Of a stretch of DNA of 64,000 nt, positions 46,616-57,708 are shown piece after piece; position 1 is the first letter of the stretch, and every line of letters begins with the position of its first letter. Under the pieces are notes generated by a model. The model saw nothing but the letters and a program-made list of their open reading frames with translations, searched no databases and was not told the DNA's origin. The DNA comes from Rhodospirillales bacterium. GTDB taxonomy: Bacteria; Pseudomonadota; Alphaproteobacteria; Rhodospirillales; Thalassospiraceae. The translations under genes and the position numbers were made by a program. The stretch spans positions 372,001 through 436,000 of the forward strand of contig JAHQVT010000006.1 in NCBI GenBank assembly GCA_019634165.1, given 5' to 3'.

Positions 46616-47812
46616 TTACCTCTCCACCAAAGCCATTTTCTTGTTGAACCAGTTCATAAAGAGCGAGGTCAACAAAGACAAACCAAGATAGATCGACATG
46701 AAGATCGAGATTGCCTCAATCGCCTGGCCAGTCTGGTTCATGGTCGTGTTGGAAACGGAAACCAAATCAGGATATCCAACTGCAACAGCCAAGGAGCTGT
46801 TTTTGGTCAGATTAAGATACTGGTTGGTCAGTGGCGGGATCGCAACGCGCATGGATTGCGGTAGGATCACTTTACGAAGTGCGACCGAACGTCGGACGCC
46901 AAGGCTATCAGCAGCTTCCCACTGGCCATTTGGAACAGCCTGAATACCAGATCGGACGACCTCTGCAACATAAGTTGAAGTGTAAACAGTCAGGCCAATC
47001 AGCACAGCAAGGAATTCTGGCGAGATATTATAGCCGCCGCGAATGTTAAAGCCTTTTAGGGCAGGGATGCTCATTTCGGTTGGTGCGCCGCCAATCAGGT
47101 AGGCAAGGAACACGAAACCGACAAAGATACCAAGACCAGCCAAAAACATCGGGAAAGGCTGCCCGGTAGCATCTTGACGCTTTTTCGCCCAGCTTTTGAC
47201 GAATAAGATAACCACCAATGCAATGATGGCTGCAATGCCCATCAGCGTGTAAGCATTGTCAGCCACAGGGACTGGCAGATACATGCCACGCGATGTCAGC
47301 AAGACACCTGGAAGCGGTTCAAGGGCATCGCGCGGATGTGGGAATGCACTTGGAATAAGCGCATACCAGAAGAAAAGTTGAAGCAGAACCGGAATATTAC
47401 GGAAAGTTTCAACATATGCAGTCGCAAGTTTGCGAACGATCCAGTTCGACGAAAGACGGGCGACGCCAAAAATGGTTCCGATCAGCGTACATAGGATGAT
47501 GCCGAGCACCGACACTTTTACGGTGTTAAGAAGGCCGACCAGCAATGCCGTCGCGTAATCGCTTTTTGCACTGTAGTCGATCATGGATTCACCGATCTCG
47601 AAGGAAGCTTCAAGATCCAGGAATCCGTAACCGGTAGAGATGTTCTGTTTTTCAAGGTTGTTCAAGGTGTTGGACACCAAGTACCAGCCCGCCAGAATAA
47701 TAAGACCGATCGCGATAACCTGATACAGGACCGCACGAACGTTCTCGTCATTCAAATAATCGACGAAGCTCTTGGAACGAACATCCCCATGGGCATGTTG
47801 AGGCTTACTCAT
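46616..47812 (-). CDS. aapQ: General L-amino-acid ABC transporter permease
   Basis: 398 residues with the AapQ layout: an N-terminal helix (VLYQVIAIGLIILAGWYLVS), a periplasmic stretch, and a permease core with VAEVVRSGIQAVPNGQWEAA and LPQSMRVAIPPLTNQYLNLT. It follows aapJ after an internal terminator and precedes aapM. Confidence 0.93.
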   Translation of the reverse strand: MSKPQHAHGDVRSKSFVDYLNDENVRAVLYQVIAIGLIILAGWYLVSNTLNNLEKQNISTGYGFLDLEASFEIGESMIDYSAKSDYATALLVGLLNTVKVSVLGIILCTLIGTIFGVARLSSNWIVRKLATAYVETFRNIPVLLQLFFWYALIPSAFPHPRDALEPLPGVLLTSRGMYLPVPVADNAYTLMGIAAIIALVVILFVKSWAKKRQDATGQPFPMFLAGLGIFVGFVFLAYLIGGAPTEMSIPALKGFNIRGGYNISPEFLAVLIGLTVYTSTYVAEVVRSGIQAVPNGQWEAADSLGVRRSVALRKVILPQSMRVAIPPLTNQYLNLTKNSSLAVAVGYPDLVSVSNTTMNQTGQAIEAISIFMSIYLGLSLLTSLFMNWFNKKMALVER

Positions 47813-47858
47813 ATGACCCTCAGGTGTAGATTGTATCCAAAATCAGTGGGCACCTAAC

Positions 47859-47899
47859 GAAAAGCTCCGCCCATGCGTTCAGGCAGTGGGGCGGAGCTT
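47859..47899 (-). terminator. Internal terminator between aapJ and aapQ
   Basis: Minus-strand stem AAGCTCCGCCC / GGGCGGAGCTT, 16-base loop, then TTTT-like tail. It limits read-through so that the binding protein is made in excess. Confidence 0.82.
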
Positions 47900-47928
47900 C
47901 GTAGGTTTAGTGGACGATTGCTAACGAA

Positions 47929-48951
47929 TTAGCGAACCGGCCATGCGTACTGCAGGCCACCATCGGTCCACAGAGCGTTGATGCCACGCTCAAGGCCCAA
48001 TTTCGCGGTAACGTTTTTCTCATAGCTTTCGCCATAGTTACCAACGTTTTTGATGATGCGGTATGCCCACTCTTCGTCAAGACCAAGAGCTTCGCCCATG
48101 CCCGGTGAAACGCCGAGAAGACGCTGGATACCCGGGTTGGTGCTGTTTGCTTTCATGTCGTCAACATTGCCCATGGTGACGCCGAATTCTTCAGCTTCAA
48201 CCATCGCAAGGAAGGACCAACGTGCAACGTCCGACCACTGTTCGTCACCCTGGGCGACAACCGGGCCGAGCGGCTCTTTAGAAATGATTTCCGGAAGAAT
48301 GACATAGTCATCCGGGTTTTCAGCCATGGTGGTACGGATCGAAGCAAGACCCGAAGCATCCGTGGTGTAAACGTCGCAACGGCCTGAGAAGAAGGCTGCG
48401 GTTGCTTCGTTGATGTTTTCGATAACGACCGGCTCAAAGCTCATGCCTTTAGCGCGGAAGTAATCTGCCAGGTTCAACTCAGTGGTGGTGCCTGGTTCTA
48501 CGCAGACGGTTGCGCCGTCAAGCTCGGTAGCGCTGGTTACGCCAAGAGCTTTCGGGATCAGGAAGCCCTGACCGTCATAGTAGTTGATGCCAACGAAGGT
48601 CAGACCAAGTTTCGCATCACGTGTGGTGGTTGCAGTGGTGTTACGCGACAGAATGTCGATTTCACCAGACTGCAGCGCAGTGAAACGCTGTGCTGCAGTG
48701 AGCGGGGTGTACTGAACGCTGTTTGCATCGCCGAGTACTGCTGCTGCAATACCACGGCAGATATCAACGTCGATACCTTCCCATTTACCTTCAGCGTTAG
48801 CAGACGAGAAACCCGGAAGACCGGTGTTCACGCCACACTGAACGAAACCTTTTGCCTTGATGCCGTCAAGCACGGCACCAGCCTGTGCATTGTGTGCGGC
48901 AACGGCTGCAACGGTCATTGCGCCCGCGGCTAGGATCGTTTTGATTTTCAT
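47929..48951 (-). CDS. aapJ: General L-amino-acid periplasmic binding protein
   Basis: 340 residues from ATG 48951 (GGGAGC upstream), with signal peptide MKIKTILAAGAMTVAAVAAH cleaved near AQA. The mature protein starts VLDGIKAKGFVQCGVNTGLPGFS, and WEGIDVDICRGIAAAVLGD and ILSRNTTATTTRDAKLG are typical of AapJ/BztA. It binds a broad range of L-amino acids. First gene of the operon, with its own promoter candidate upstream. Confidence 0.95.
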   Translation of the reverse strand: MKIKTILAAGAMTVAAVAAHNAQAGAVLDGIKAKGFVQCGVNTGLPGFSSANAEGKWEGIDVDICRGIAAAVLGDANSVQYTPLTAAQRFTALQSGEIDILSRNTTATTTRDAKLGLTFVGINYYDGQGFLIPKALGVTSATELDGATVCVEPGTTTELNLADYFRAKGMSFEPVVIENINEATAAFFSGRCDVYTTDASGLASIRTTMAENPDDYVILPEIISKEPLGPVVAQGDEQWSDVARWSFLAMVEAEEFGVTMGNVDDMKANSTNPGIQRLLGVSPGMGEALGLDEEWAYRIIKNVGNYGESYEKNVTAKLGLERGINALWTDGGLQYAWPVR

Positions 48952-49052
48952 TGATAGCTCCCTTATTAGCAAAGCATTGTTTTTTAGCTTTTGTGCCACC
49001 CTGGACATGCCATGCAGCATATCCATCAATCCAAAATGCATTGGATCGCCAA

Positions 49053-49082
49053 ATTAAGAAATTTTAGGCCACCTTGTGTCAA
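49053..49082 (-). promoter_or_regulatory. Candidate aapJ promoter
   Basis: On the minus strand TTGACA (49082-49077), 18-base spacer, CTTAAT (49058-49053). It would give a leader of about 95 bases ahead of aapJ. Confidence 0.45.
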
Positions 49083-49415
49083 GTGTGAAAAATTTCAGGC
49101 CGGTAGACAGTATAAGGATTCGGCAGCAAAATCAGCAAATTTCGTCGTTTTGCGCGTATTTATCTAAGAGCAGAAAAGTTCGGATGTTTTTGGAAAATGT
49201 TCGTTTTATCAGTAGTTTAACGGATAAAACGGCATGGGGTTCTGGTCGTCAGCAAATTGCACGAACTTTTTTTCACTATGCATGGCGCTGTGATTAAAAA
49301 AACGACATTACATTTGTATGTATAAAAAATAATCACTGACGCAGTGCGGAATCGACCACAGATCGGACTCCGTTGGCAAAAGGTTCAATCCATTTACGCT
49401 ATGAGAAACAAGAAG

Positions 49416-49437
49416 CCCCCGCAGATCACCACGGGGG
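49416..49437 (-). terminator. Terminator after the acetoacetyl-CoA synthetase gene
   Basis: CCCCCG / CGGGGG stem with a 10-base loop, followed on the minus strand by CTTCTTGTTTC, 10 bases past the stop. Confidence 0.65.
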
Positions 49438-49446
49438 TGTCCTATC

Positions 49447-51399
<1,953 letters not shown>

Positions 51400-51797
51400 G
51401 ATGGGCCTCTGTTTCCTGCCGGTTTGGTGTTTTAAAACTAGTGCATCTGTTTGGCGGCACTAATTTGGTATCTTCATACCGCTTTTTTACGATCAAAAAT
51501 GTTGCGCGGCAAGCGGAGTAACGTAGATGTGTTAAATTGGTAATACCAATGTTGGTATTTTTCTTAATGTAATGTGTTCATATGGTAATTTAATCCTTTG
51601 ATATAGAGTGTATTAACTTCCGAATATTGCGATGAAAAATAGTTTGAGATTTTGCGTTGGATTCAGGAAATACGAGTAATAAAATGACAAAAATGAGTGC
51701 TTTTTTATTCAATCATGATTCGAATTGGTGCGGGAAGTTGGCTGGGCGGTGAAAACTCTTGCGCCCGTTCACAAGCATACTAGTTTGACGAGATAAT
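51400..51797. other. Divergent gap between acetoacetyl-CoA synthetase and moaB-like gene
   Basis: 398 bases, strongly AT-rich in the middle (about 51530-51720). It should contain both divergent promoters. I see no gene and no clear binding motif. Confidence 0.5.
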
Positions 51798-52349
51798 ATG
51801 AACATGATGGAGGCGACCTTGGCCGGGATAGATGAAAGTAAGCCGTTTGTTTCGATTAACATTGCCGTTCTTACGGTAAGCGATACCCGTACGGCTGCGA
51901 ACGATACATCTGGCGATGTCTTGGTTGGTCGTATCGAGGCAAAAGACCACAGAGTCTATGACCGAAAAATCCTGCCAGATGACCAGGCGGAATTGCGTAA
52001 ACAGCTTTCAGATTGGTGCGCAAATTCTGACATTGATGTGGTCATCACGACAGGGGGAACCGGTGTGACAGGCCGTGATGTGACTGTTGAGGCGCACCGC
52101 GCCCTTTATGAAAAAGAAATTCCCGGTTTTGGTGAGTTGTTCCGTTGGATTTCCTATCAAAAGATCGGCACATCAACTGTGCAGTCGCGTGCAACCGCAG
52201 GGGTCTGTCAGGGTACATACATGTTCGCATTGCCCGGTTCGACAGGGGCTTGTAAGGATGCATGGGATGACATACTGGCCTACCAGCTTGATATCCGTCA
52301 TCGTCCCTGTAATTTTGTCGAACTGATGCCGCGCCTTTTGGAAAGGTGA
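51798..52349 (+). CDS. moaB: MoaB/MogA-family molybdenum cofactor protein
   Basis: 183 residues. The MoCF-binding fold shows NIAVLTVSDTRTAANDTSGD near the start, VVITTGGTGVTGRDVT, and PGSTGACKDAWDDIL near the end. MoaB/MogA catalyse or assist adenylylation of molybdopterin. Its length and SDTR motif favour MoaB. It stands alone, followed by a TauE/SafE permease. ATG 51804 is a possible internal start. Confidence 0.92.
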   Translation: MNMMEATLAGIDESKPFVSINIAVLTVSDTRTAANDTSGDVLVGRIEAKDHRVYDRKILPDDQAELRKQLSDWCANSDIDVVITTGGTGVTGRDVTVEAHRALYEKEIPGFGELFRWISYQKIGTSTVQSRATAGVCQGTYMFALPGSTGACKDAWDDILAYQLDIRHRPCNFVELMPRLLER

Positions 52350-52423
52350 TTAAGGGGTCTCTGCCGCGATCGCGCATCACTCATTAAGATCTTTCCGACC
52401 AACCATCATCTCAAGGAAGCGCA

Positions 52424-53197
52424 ATGGATTTCATCACGGATCCGTTCTTTTATGCGGTCGCCATTCCGGCTGTTTTGATAGCAGGTGTTTCCAAAAGTGG
52501 TTTTGGCGGCGGGCTTGGCGTTATGGCGGTTCCATTGATGGCGTTGGCGGTGTCCCCGCAAGTTGCAGCCGCAATTATGCTGCCGATCTTATGTTTGATG
52601 GATATTGCAAATGTCTGGGCGTATCGAAAGCGCTGGGATCGTCGCAATATGATTATCCTTGTTCCAGCCGCACTTGCAGGCATTTTGATCGGTACGTTGA
52701 CCTTCAGTTATCTTAGCGTTGCGAGCGTAAAGCTGATTATTGCTTTGATTGCGATCATCTTCACGCTTGATCATTGGTTGCGCGGCAATAAAGCCGGTGA
52801 GACACCAAAGCAATCGACATGGGGTAAAGGAACTGTTTTGGGCGGGTTGGCAGGTTTCACCAGCTTTGTTGCGCATGCAGGCGGGCCGCCAGTGTCTGTT
52901 TTTCTTCTGCCGCAACGGATGGATAAATCGATCTTTGTTGGCACGACCGTGATGTTTTTCATCGTCGTTAATTACGTCAAACTGATCCCTTACTGGTTCC
53001 TTGGTCAATTTAGCGCTGCCAACATTGGAACTGCTATCGTTCTTATTCCAATCGCGATATTTGGCACGTGGCTTGGGCTTTGGGCACACGATAAGGTTAA
53101 TGTCACACTGTTTTATCGTGTTTGCTATGGGTTGCTGTTTCTAACAGGGATCAAGCTTCTTTGGGATGCTATGTCGCATTTCTTCGCTATTGGCTAA
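52424..53197 (+). CDS. TauE/SafE-family membrane permease
   Basis: 257 residues, seven to eight membrane helices. The opening VLIAGVSKSGFGGGLGVMAV and the middle GLAGFTSFVAHAGGPPVSVF are the duplicated TauE/SafE (DUF81) signatures. Members export sulfite or sulfoacetate or act on other anions; the substrate is unknown. It lies 74 bases after the moaB-like gene and may be co-transcribed with it. Confidence 0.9.
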   Translation: MDFITDPFFYAVAIPAVLIAGVSKSGFGGGLGVMAVPLMALAVSPQVAAAIMLPILCLMDIANVWAYRKRWDRRNMIILVPAALAGILIGTLTFSYLSVASVKLIIALIAIIFTLDHWLRGNKAGETPKQSTWGKGTVLGGLAGFTSFVAHAGGPPVSVFLLPQRMDKSIFVGTTVMFFIVVNYVKLIPYWFLGQFSAANIGTAIVLIPIAIFGTWLGLWAHDKVNVTLFYRVCYGLLFLTGIKLLWDAMSHFFAIG

Positions 53198-53467
53198 ATG
53201 CAAAACTTACCCTCTTGTAAGTCTTTGAACTTCATATAGTTCGACTGTTTATCACCAAACATGATCGTCTTTTCGATGTGCATGCCTGTCCCCTCCATTA
53301 ATGGCTTTATGGAGTGGGGATGAGGGTGCGGATTAGGTGGTTTACGGTTGGTTATAAGTGCATTAAGAGTTCTTCTGCTAAGAAAATAATCAGAAAAAAT
53401 GACTGATTAAAATAAAAGCAAGTCAAAAACTGGAGGAGACGGGTGTGCATAGAGGAGCTTGGTTTAA

Positions 53468-54487
53468 ATGCCAGAAAGAATTCTGCAGGTGGCGACGGAC
53501 ATGTCCGGGCAGGCCAATGAAAAAATAACGGAAATCAAAGCTGTAACACGGGCGACACGGACTTTAGCGCTGAATGCATTGATCGAGGCGGCTCGGGCTG
53601 GTGATGTCGGTCGCGGTTTCGGTGTTGTTGCAAACGAGGTCAAAGATATCTCGCAGCGGGTTACGGTGATTACCGAAGAGCTTGAGAAGATGTTTCTCGA
53701 TCTTGCTTTTGATTTGGAACGCACAGCCCAAACGGCGCGTGGTGATCGGTTTGCTGATCTTGCGCGCTATACGGTCGAACTCATGGACCGTAACTTGTAC
53801 GAACGATCCTGTGATGTGCGTTGGTGGGCGACGGATGCGGCTGTAGTCGATGCCTGTGAAAATCCCCAAGATGATGTGATTAGTACCCGGACTTCGGAAC
53901 GTCTGGGCGTGATACTGGATTCCTATACCGTTTACCTGGACCTTTGGGTCACGGATCGCCACGGCAATGTCATCGCCAATGGCCGTCCACAGAATTATCA
54001 TCTCAAGGGTGTTAATGTCTCCGACCAGAGCTGGTTTCAAGATGCTCTGCGTTGTCAAGATGGTGGGCAATATGCTGTTGCCGATGTCTCACGTAACAAC
54101 CAGCTTGGTGATGCCGTAACGCCGACCTATGCAACTGCTGTACGGAAAAACGGCGCAATGGACGGTGAAGTTATTGGCGTGATGGGGGTGTTCTTTGACT
54201 GGGAAAGTCAGGCGCCAATGGTTGTAAAGTCATTGAAGTTCAATGACGAAGAACGGGTGCGGACACGGGTTATGTTGATCGATGCCAATAATCGTGTTTT
54301 GGCCGCATCTGATGATCAGGGCATTCTCAGCGAGAAATTTGACCTTAAGGTGGATGATCCCGCAAGAGGATCATATCTTTTGGATGATGAATCCTTGGTC
54401 GCCTATGCACTGACCCCTGGTTACGAAACATATGAAGGGCTTGGATGGCGCGGCGTGATTGTTCAGGCGCCAAAAACGACAAGTTAG
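53468..54487 (+). CDS. Soluble protein with chemoreceptor tip followed by a Cache-like region
   Basis: 339 residues without membrane segments. Residues 20-65 match the highly conserved MCP hairpin tip ([20 protein letters not shown] then VANEVKDIS). Only a short return helix follows. From about 90 to 335 the protein resembles a Cache sensor ([60 protein letters not shown]). The order is the reverse of normal chemoreceptors and the sensor would be cytosolic. Start ATG 53468; a TTG at 53462 is possible. It may lack methylation helices. Function unknown; it may tune chemotaxis signalling. Confidence 0.82.
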   Translation: MPERILQVATDMSGQANEKITEIKAVTRATRTLALNALIEAARAGDVGRGFGVVANEVKDISQRVTVITEELEKMFLDLAFDLERTAQTARGDRFADLARYTVELMDRNLYERSCDVRWWATDAAVVDACENPQDDVISTRTSERLGVILDSYTVYLDLWVTDRHGNVIANGRPQNYHLKGVNVSDQSWFQDALRCQDGGQYAVADVSRNNQLGDAVTPTYATAVRKNGAMDGEVIGVMGVFFDWESQAPMVVKSLKFNDEERVRTRVMLIDANNRVLAASDDQGILSEKFDLKVDDPARGSYLLDDESLVAYALTPGYETYEGLGWRGVIVQAPKTTS

Positions 54488-54673
54488 CGACTTAGCTCAT
54501 TTGAAATGCTTCAAGTACATTGCACTAAAACAGGCTCCAGTGGTTGCCTGTTTTTTTGTGCCTTAATCATGAAATGGGAACCATCTGAAATGGTTCGCAC
54601 TTGTCTATTGGTGGCAAAGACGATAGCGATGTAACCAGATTGTCGATAAATTGTTATTGATGAGTTTCTTGGA

Positions 54674-55495
54674 GTGCGTCGGTTGGGGCTGATTTTAGCA
54701 AAGCTTGCAGTGTCGATTGGCGTCGTGCTTGGCTTGTCCGTACTTGCCGAACGGGTTGGGCCGCGTGCGGCTGGCGTTTTAGCAGGATATCCGCTGGGAA
54801 CAGCGATATTGCTTTACTTCATCGGTGTCGAGCAGGGATTAGATTTTGCCAGCAAGAGTGCCGTTTATGCGTTTCCAGGTCTAATCGCGACCTTGTCGTT
54901 TCTTTATGCCTACTTTCTGGCCTCACGCCGATGGGGGGCGCTTCCCATACTGCCGCAAATGGCCCTATGTTCGTTGTGCAGTTTTGGTGCGTTTCTAGGT
55001 GTGTCATGGTTGTTTCAATTGACCGAAATGTCACTTGTGCAGGCGGCCACCATTCTGTTGGTGGCGATATTTATTGCCCTCATCCTTTTTAGAAAAATCG
55101 AAAATCGAAGCATCCTTAACCGCGTTCGGTTGACAATGGGCGTCGTTGTGTTGCGGGCCGGGCTTGCGGCGTTGATTGTTCTAGTTATTAGTGGATTGGC
55201 AGCGTGGATCGGTCCGCGTTGGGCAGGGTTGTTATCCGGGTTCCCGGTAACACTCTATCCAATCATGCTTATCTTGCATTTCACGTATGGTGCGGAAACC
55301 GTTCATACCTTAATCCGTAACTTTCCCCGCGGCATGGGGGCGTTGTGGGTTTACATTCTGGCTGTGACCGTTGGTTATCCTGTTTTGGGGTTGGAACTTG
55401 GGACATTGGTGGCGTTTGTCGTCGCAACTGTTTACTTGGTCAGTTATTCCACTTTTGTCTGGATGCGCCAAAAGTCCGTGCAAGGGACGAACTGA
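54674..55495 (+). CDS. Duplicated polytopic membrane protein of unknown function
   Basis: 273 residues, about nine hydrophobic segments, start GTG 54674. It is made of two similar halves: ERVGPRAAGVLAGYPLGTA (27-45) and AWIGPRWAGLLSGFPVTL (177-194) occupy equivalent places, 151 residues apart, each followed by a similar helix. Not a recognised transporter family to me. It lies between the Cache protein and an IclR regulator on the same strand; co-transcription is unclear. Confidence 0.8.
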   Translation: MRRLGLILAKLAVSIGVVLGLSVLAERVGPRAAGVLAGYPLGTAILLYFIGVEQGLDFASKSAVYAFPGLIATLSFLYAYFLASRRWGALPILPQMALCSLCSFGAFLGVSWLFQLTEMSLVQAATILLVAIFIALILFRKIENRSILNRVRLTMGVVVLRAGLAALIVLVISGLAAWIGPRWAGLLSGFPVTLYPIMLILHFTYGAETVHTLIRNFPRGMGALWVYILAVTVGYPVLGLELGTLVAFVVATVYLVSYSTFVWMRQKSVQGTN

Positions 55496-55567
55496 TTTCA
55501 TAACATCAGTACCTAATGGTACAATAATGGTCTGGAAATCAGGCCATTTTCAGGGAGATACATCTGC

Positions 55568-56329
55568 ATGCAGCAGGTTCAATCATTGGTCCGGGCGTTA
55601 AGCATTTTGAACGCGCTAGCAAAAAGCGACGATGGCATGACGCTGACTGAAATTGCGCAACAGGTTAAATTGCCACCTTCGACAGCGCACAGGTTGCTGA
55701 CAACCATGCAACACGAACGATATGTCTCGTTTGACGGGGAACGCACCCTTTGGTTCGTGGGCGTGCAGGCCTTTAGCGTTGGTAACGCATTCACCAAAAA
55801 CCGCAATCTTAGCCAAATTGCGCGACCCTATATGCGTGCATTGATGGAAGATAGCGGAGAAACCGTGAACCTTGCGGTTGCCGATGGCGGAGAAGTGATT
55901 TTCCTGTCTCAGGTTGAGTGCCGGAAAATGATGCGGGCGCTGGTAACGCCGGGGCGGCGGGCTTTGATGCATTGTTCGGGGGTTGGCAAGGCATTGCTGG
56001 CCTTCTTACCAGAAGAAGAATTGATATCTGTCGTGGCACAACATGGTTTGCCCAAAATCACGGAACGTACTTTGGTGTCGCAAAGTGCCCTTGAAAATGA
56101 TTTAGCTCGGTCTCGTCAACGCGGATATGCACTTGATGATGAAGAGCACGCTGTTGGGTTGCGTTGTGTTGCGGGTGTTGTCCGCGACGAAACAGGAAAC
56201 CCGATTGCGGCTTTGTCGCTTTCTGGGCCGGCTGCGCGTATTCCCAATGAACAGATTGAGCAGTTTGGCCTTAAAGTTCGCCGTGTATGCGCAGACCTTA
56301 GCCGCGAATATGGTGGCATTCCCGTCTGA
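55568..56329 (+). CDS. IclR-family transcriptional regulator
   Basis: 253 residues. The N-terminal winged HTH (MTLTEIAQQVKLPPSTAHRL, about 24-43) and C-terminal effector domain (SGVGKALLAFLPEEEL, GYALDDEEHAVGLRCVAGVV) are standard. ATG 55568 follows AGGGAGA. The target is not adjacent, so the controlled pathway cannot be assigned. A strong terminator follows. Confidence 0.9.
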   Translation: MQQVQSLVRALSILNALAKSDDGMTLTEIAQQVKLPPSTAHRLLTTMQHERYVSFDGERTLWFVGVQAFSVGNAFTKNRNLSQIARPYMRALMEDSGETVNLAVADGGEVIFLSQVECRKMMRALVTPGRRALMHCSGVGKALLAFLPEEELISVVAQHGLPKITERTLVSQSALENDLARSRQRGYALDDEEHAVGLRCVAGVVRDETGNPIAALSLSGPAARIPNEQIEQFGLKVRRVCADLSREYGGIPV

Positions 56330-56387
56330 TCAGGTTGATAGATATGTGATATTGCGCCACTGCGTTTTAAAGCAAATTTGATCATTG

Positions 56388-56417
56388 AAGCGGAAGGGGA
56401 CCCTTCCGCTTTTTTTA
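56388..56417 (+). terminator. Terminator after the IclR gene
   Basis: GCGGAAGG-ggac-CCTTCCGC, extended by A/T pairs and followed by TTTTTTT, 60 bases after the stop. Confidence 0.9.
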
Positions 56418-56536
56418 TGCAGCTATATCGATTGCAGAAAACAATGCGTCGTTTTGAACGCTATGCTCAGTAGAGCCAACATAAATGGATAACTTCCAAT
56501 ACATGTGGCCCTATTAACAATTCAGATATTTTTTGA

Positions 56537-57181
56537 TTACATCCCTGGGCAGGAAATTCCTGTGCCACCCAAACCGCAATACCCATCCGGGTTTTTGTGC
56601 AGATATTGCTGATGAAAGTCTTCGGCATAGTAGAAAGTCGGGGCATCAGAAATCGTAGTTGTAATATCGGCTTGGCCAGCGTTGTGCAGGGCCGCGTGAT
56701 ATTGTTTACGAGACTCCGAAGCTGCCAAAGCCTGCTCGTCGCGGGTGGTGTAAATGGCTGAACGGTATTGAGTGCCAATGTCGTTGCCTTGGCGCATGCC
56801 TTGCGTCGGGTCATGATTTTCCCAAAACAGCTTCAGCAGTGCTTGATAGGATGTAATAGCCGGATCAAAGACAACCAGAACGACTTCGGCATGACCTGTC
56901 ATACCGCTGCAGACTTCGCGATAGGTTGGGTTATGGGTATAGCCACCGGCATAGCCAACGGCGGTGCTATAGACACCTTTTTCATTCCAAAACAATCGTT
57001 CAGCGCCCCAGAAACATCCCATGCCAAAGATCGCTGTTTCCAGGTGTTCGGGGAAGGGGCCAACCATCGGATTACCGGTAACAATATTGATGTCTGCTAC
57101 CGGAACGGCATCGTCGCGACCGGGTAAGGCAGTTTCGGTAGTGGGCATGTTTGCTTTGTCGGTCTTTAGGGCGGAAAGCAT
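56537..57181 (-). CDS. msrA: Peptide methionine (S)-sulfoxide reductase
   Basis: Repairs methionine sulfoxide in proteins. From ATG 57181, 214 residues, the catalytic Cys56 sits in GMGCFWGAE, and the C-terminal resolving cysteines are Cys202 and Cys211 ([15 protein letters not shown]). [14 protein letters not shown] [14 protein letters not shown] completes the site. ATG 57148 is a possible alternative; the upstream frame to 57244 lacks a ribosome site. Confidence 0.95.
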   Translation of the reverse strand: MLSALKTDKANMPTTETALPGRDDAVPVADINIVTGNPMVGPFPEHLETAIFGMGCFWGAERLFWNEKGVYSTAVGYAGGYTHNPTYREVCSGMTGHAEVVLVVFDPAITSYQALLKLFWENHDPTQGMRQGNDIGTQYRSAIYTTRDEQALAASESRKQYHAALHNAGQADITTTISDAPTFYYAEDFHQQYLHKNPDGYCGLGGTGISCPGM

Positions 57182-57348
57182 GTTTTTTACCTGATAATAT
57201 TTGATCTTCTGACTGCAATGTAACTCAGACGACCACAATAGCAATTCCCCTGTTGATCAAATGTCTTTGAACATTCTTTTGGCAAGGGAAATCCGCAAGA
57301 AGATAATGCGCGGACAAGACGCCAGTCGGATGATCAGAAGGCATCAAG

Positions 57349-57684
57349 GTGCGTAGAGTAAAGCATTTAAAATCAATGGCCTTGATGTTAGCAGGCGCGA
57401 TTTGTGTGCTAATTGGGTTGGTGTTTTTGCCATTGCCGCCGCCGTTTTTCGGGATGGTGTTTATTGCACTTGGTCTGCCATTACTCGCAGCCGGATCAAA
57501 GCGCGCGCGGCGGTTTATTCAGCATTTACGTTGGCGCTATTATCGCCATAACGCAAAGGTCGAATACGTCCTTTCGAAATTGCCCAGAATTCTGCGTAAG
57601 CATGGGCATAAAACCCGGCCAGATGTGCTGGTGCGCCTTCGAAAAAATAGCGGGCTAGGCAAGCATCAGGTTAACAGCGAATAA
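57349..57684 (+). CDS. Small PGPGW-like transmembrane protein
   Basis: 111 residues, GTG 57349 start after AAGG (or ATG 57376). Two hydrophobic helices are separated by PLPPPFFG, resembling the PGPGW turn of a small transmembrane family, followed by a strongly basic cytosolic tail (RRFIQHLRWRYYRHNAK). No known role. It converges with the SPOR lipoprotein gene 24 bases away. Confidence 0.7.
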   Translation: MRRVKHLKSMALMLAGAICVLIGLVFLPLPPPFFGMVFIALGLPLLAAGSKRARRFIQHLRWRYYRHNAKVEYVLSKLPRILRKHGHKTRPDVLVRLRKNSGLGKHQVNSE

Positions 57685-57708
57685 AGTATCGCCAAATCAA
57701 TAGGTGGG

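Larger units (their letters stand above)
48952..49446. other. Gap upstream of aapJ
   Basis: 495 bases. It holds the aapJ promoter candidate (49053-49082) and the terminator of the acetoacetyl-CoA synthetase gene near 49416-49437. The rest is AT-rich and shows no gene. Confidence 0.55.

Noticed and set aside
53290..53320. Inverted repeat around CCATTAATGG ahead of the Cache protein gene
   Set aside because: Imperfect stem with a bulge and no T-tract on either strand; probably not functional as a terminator.
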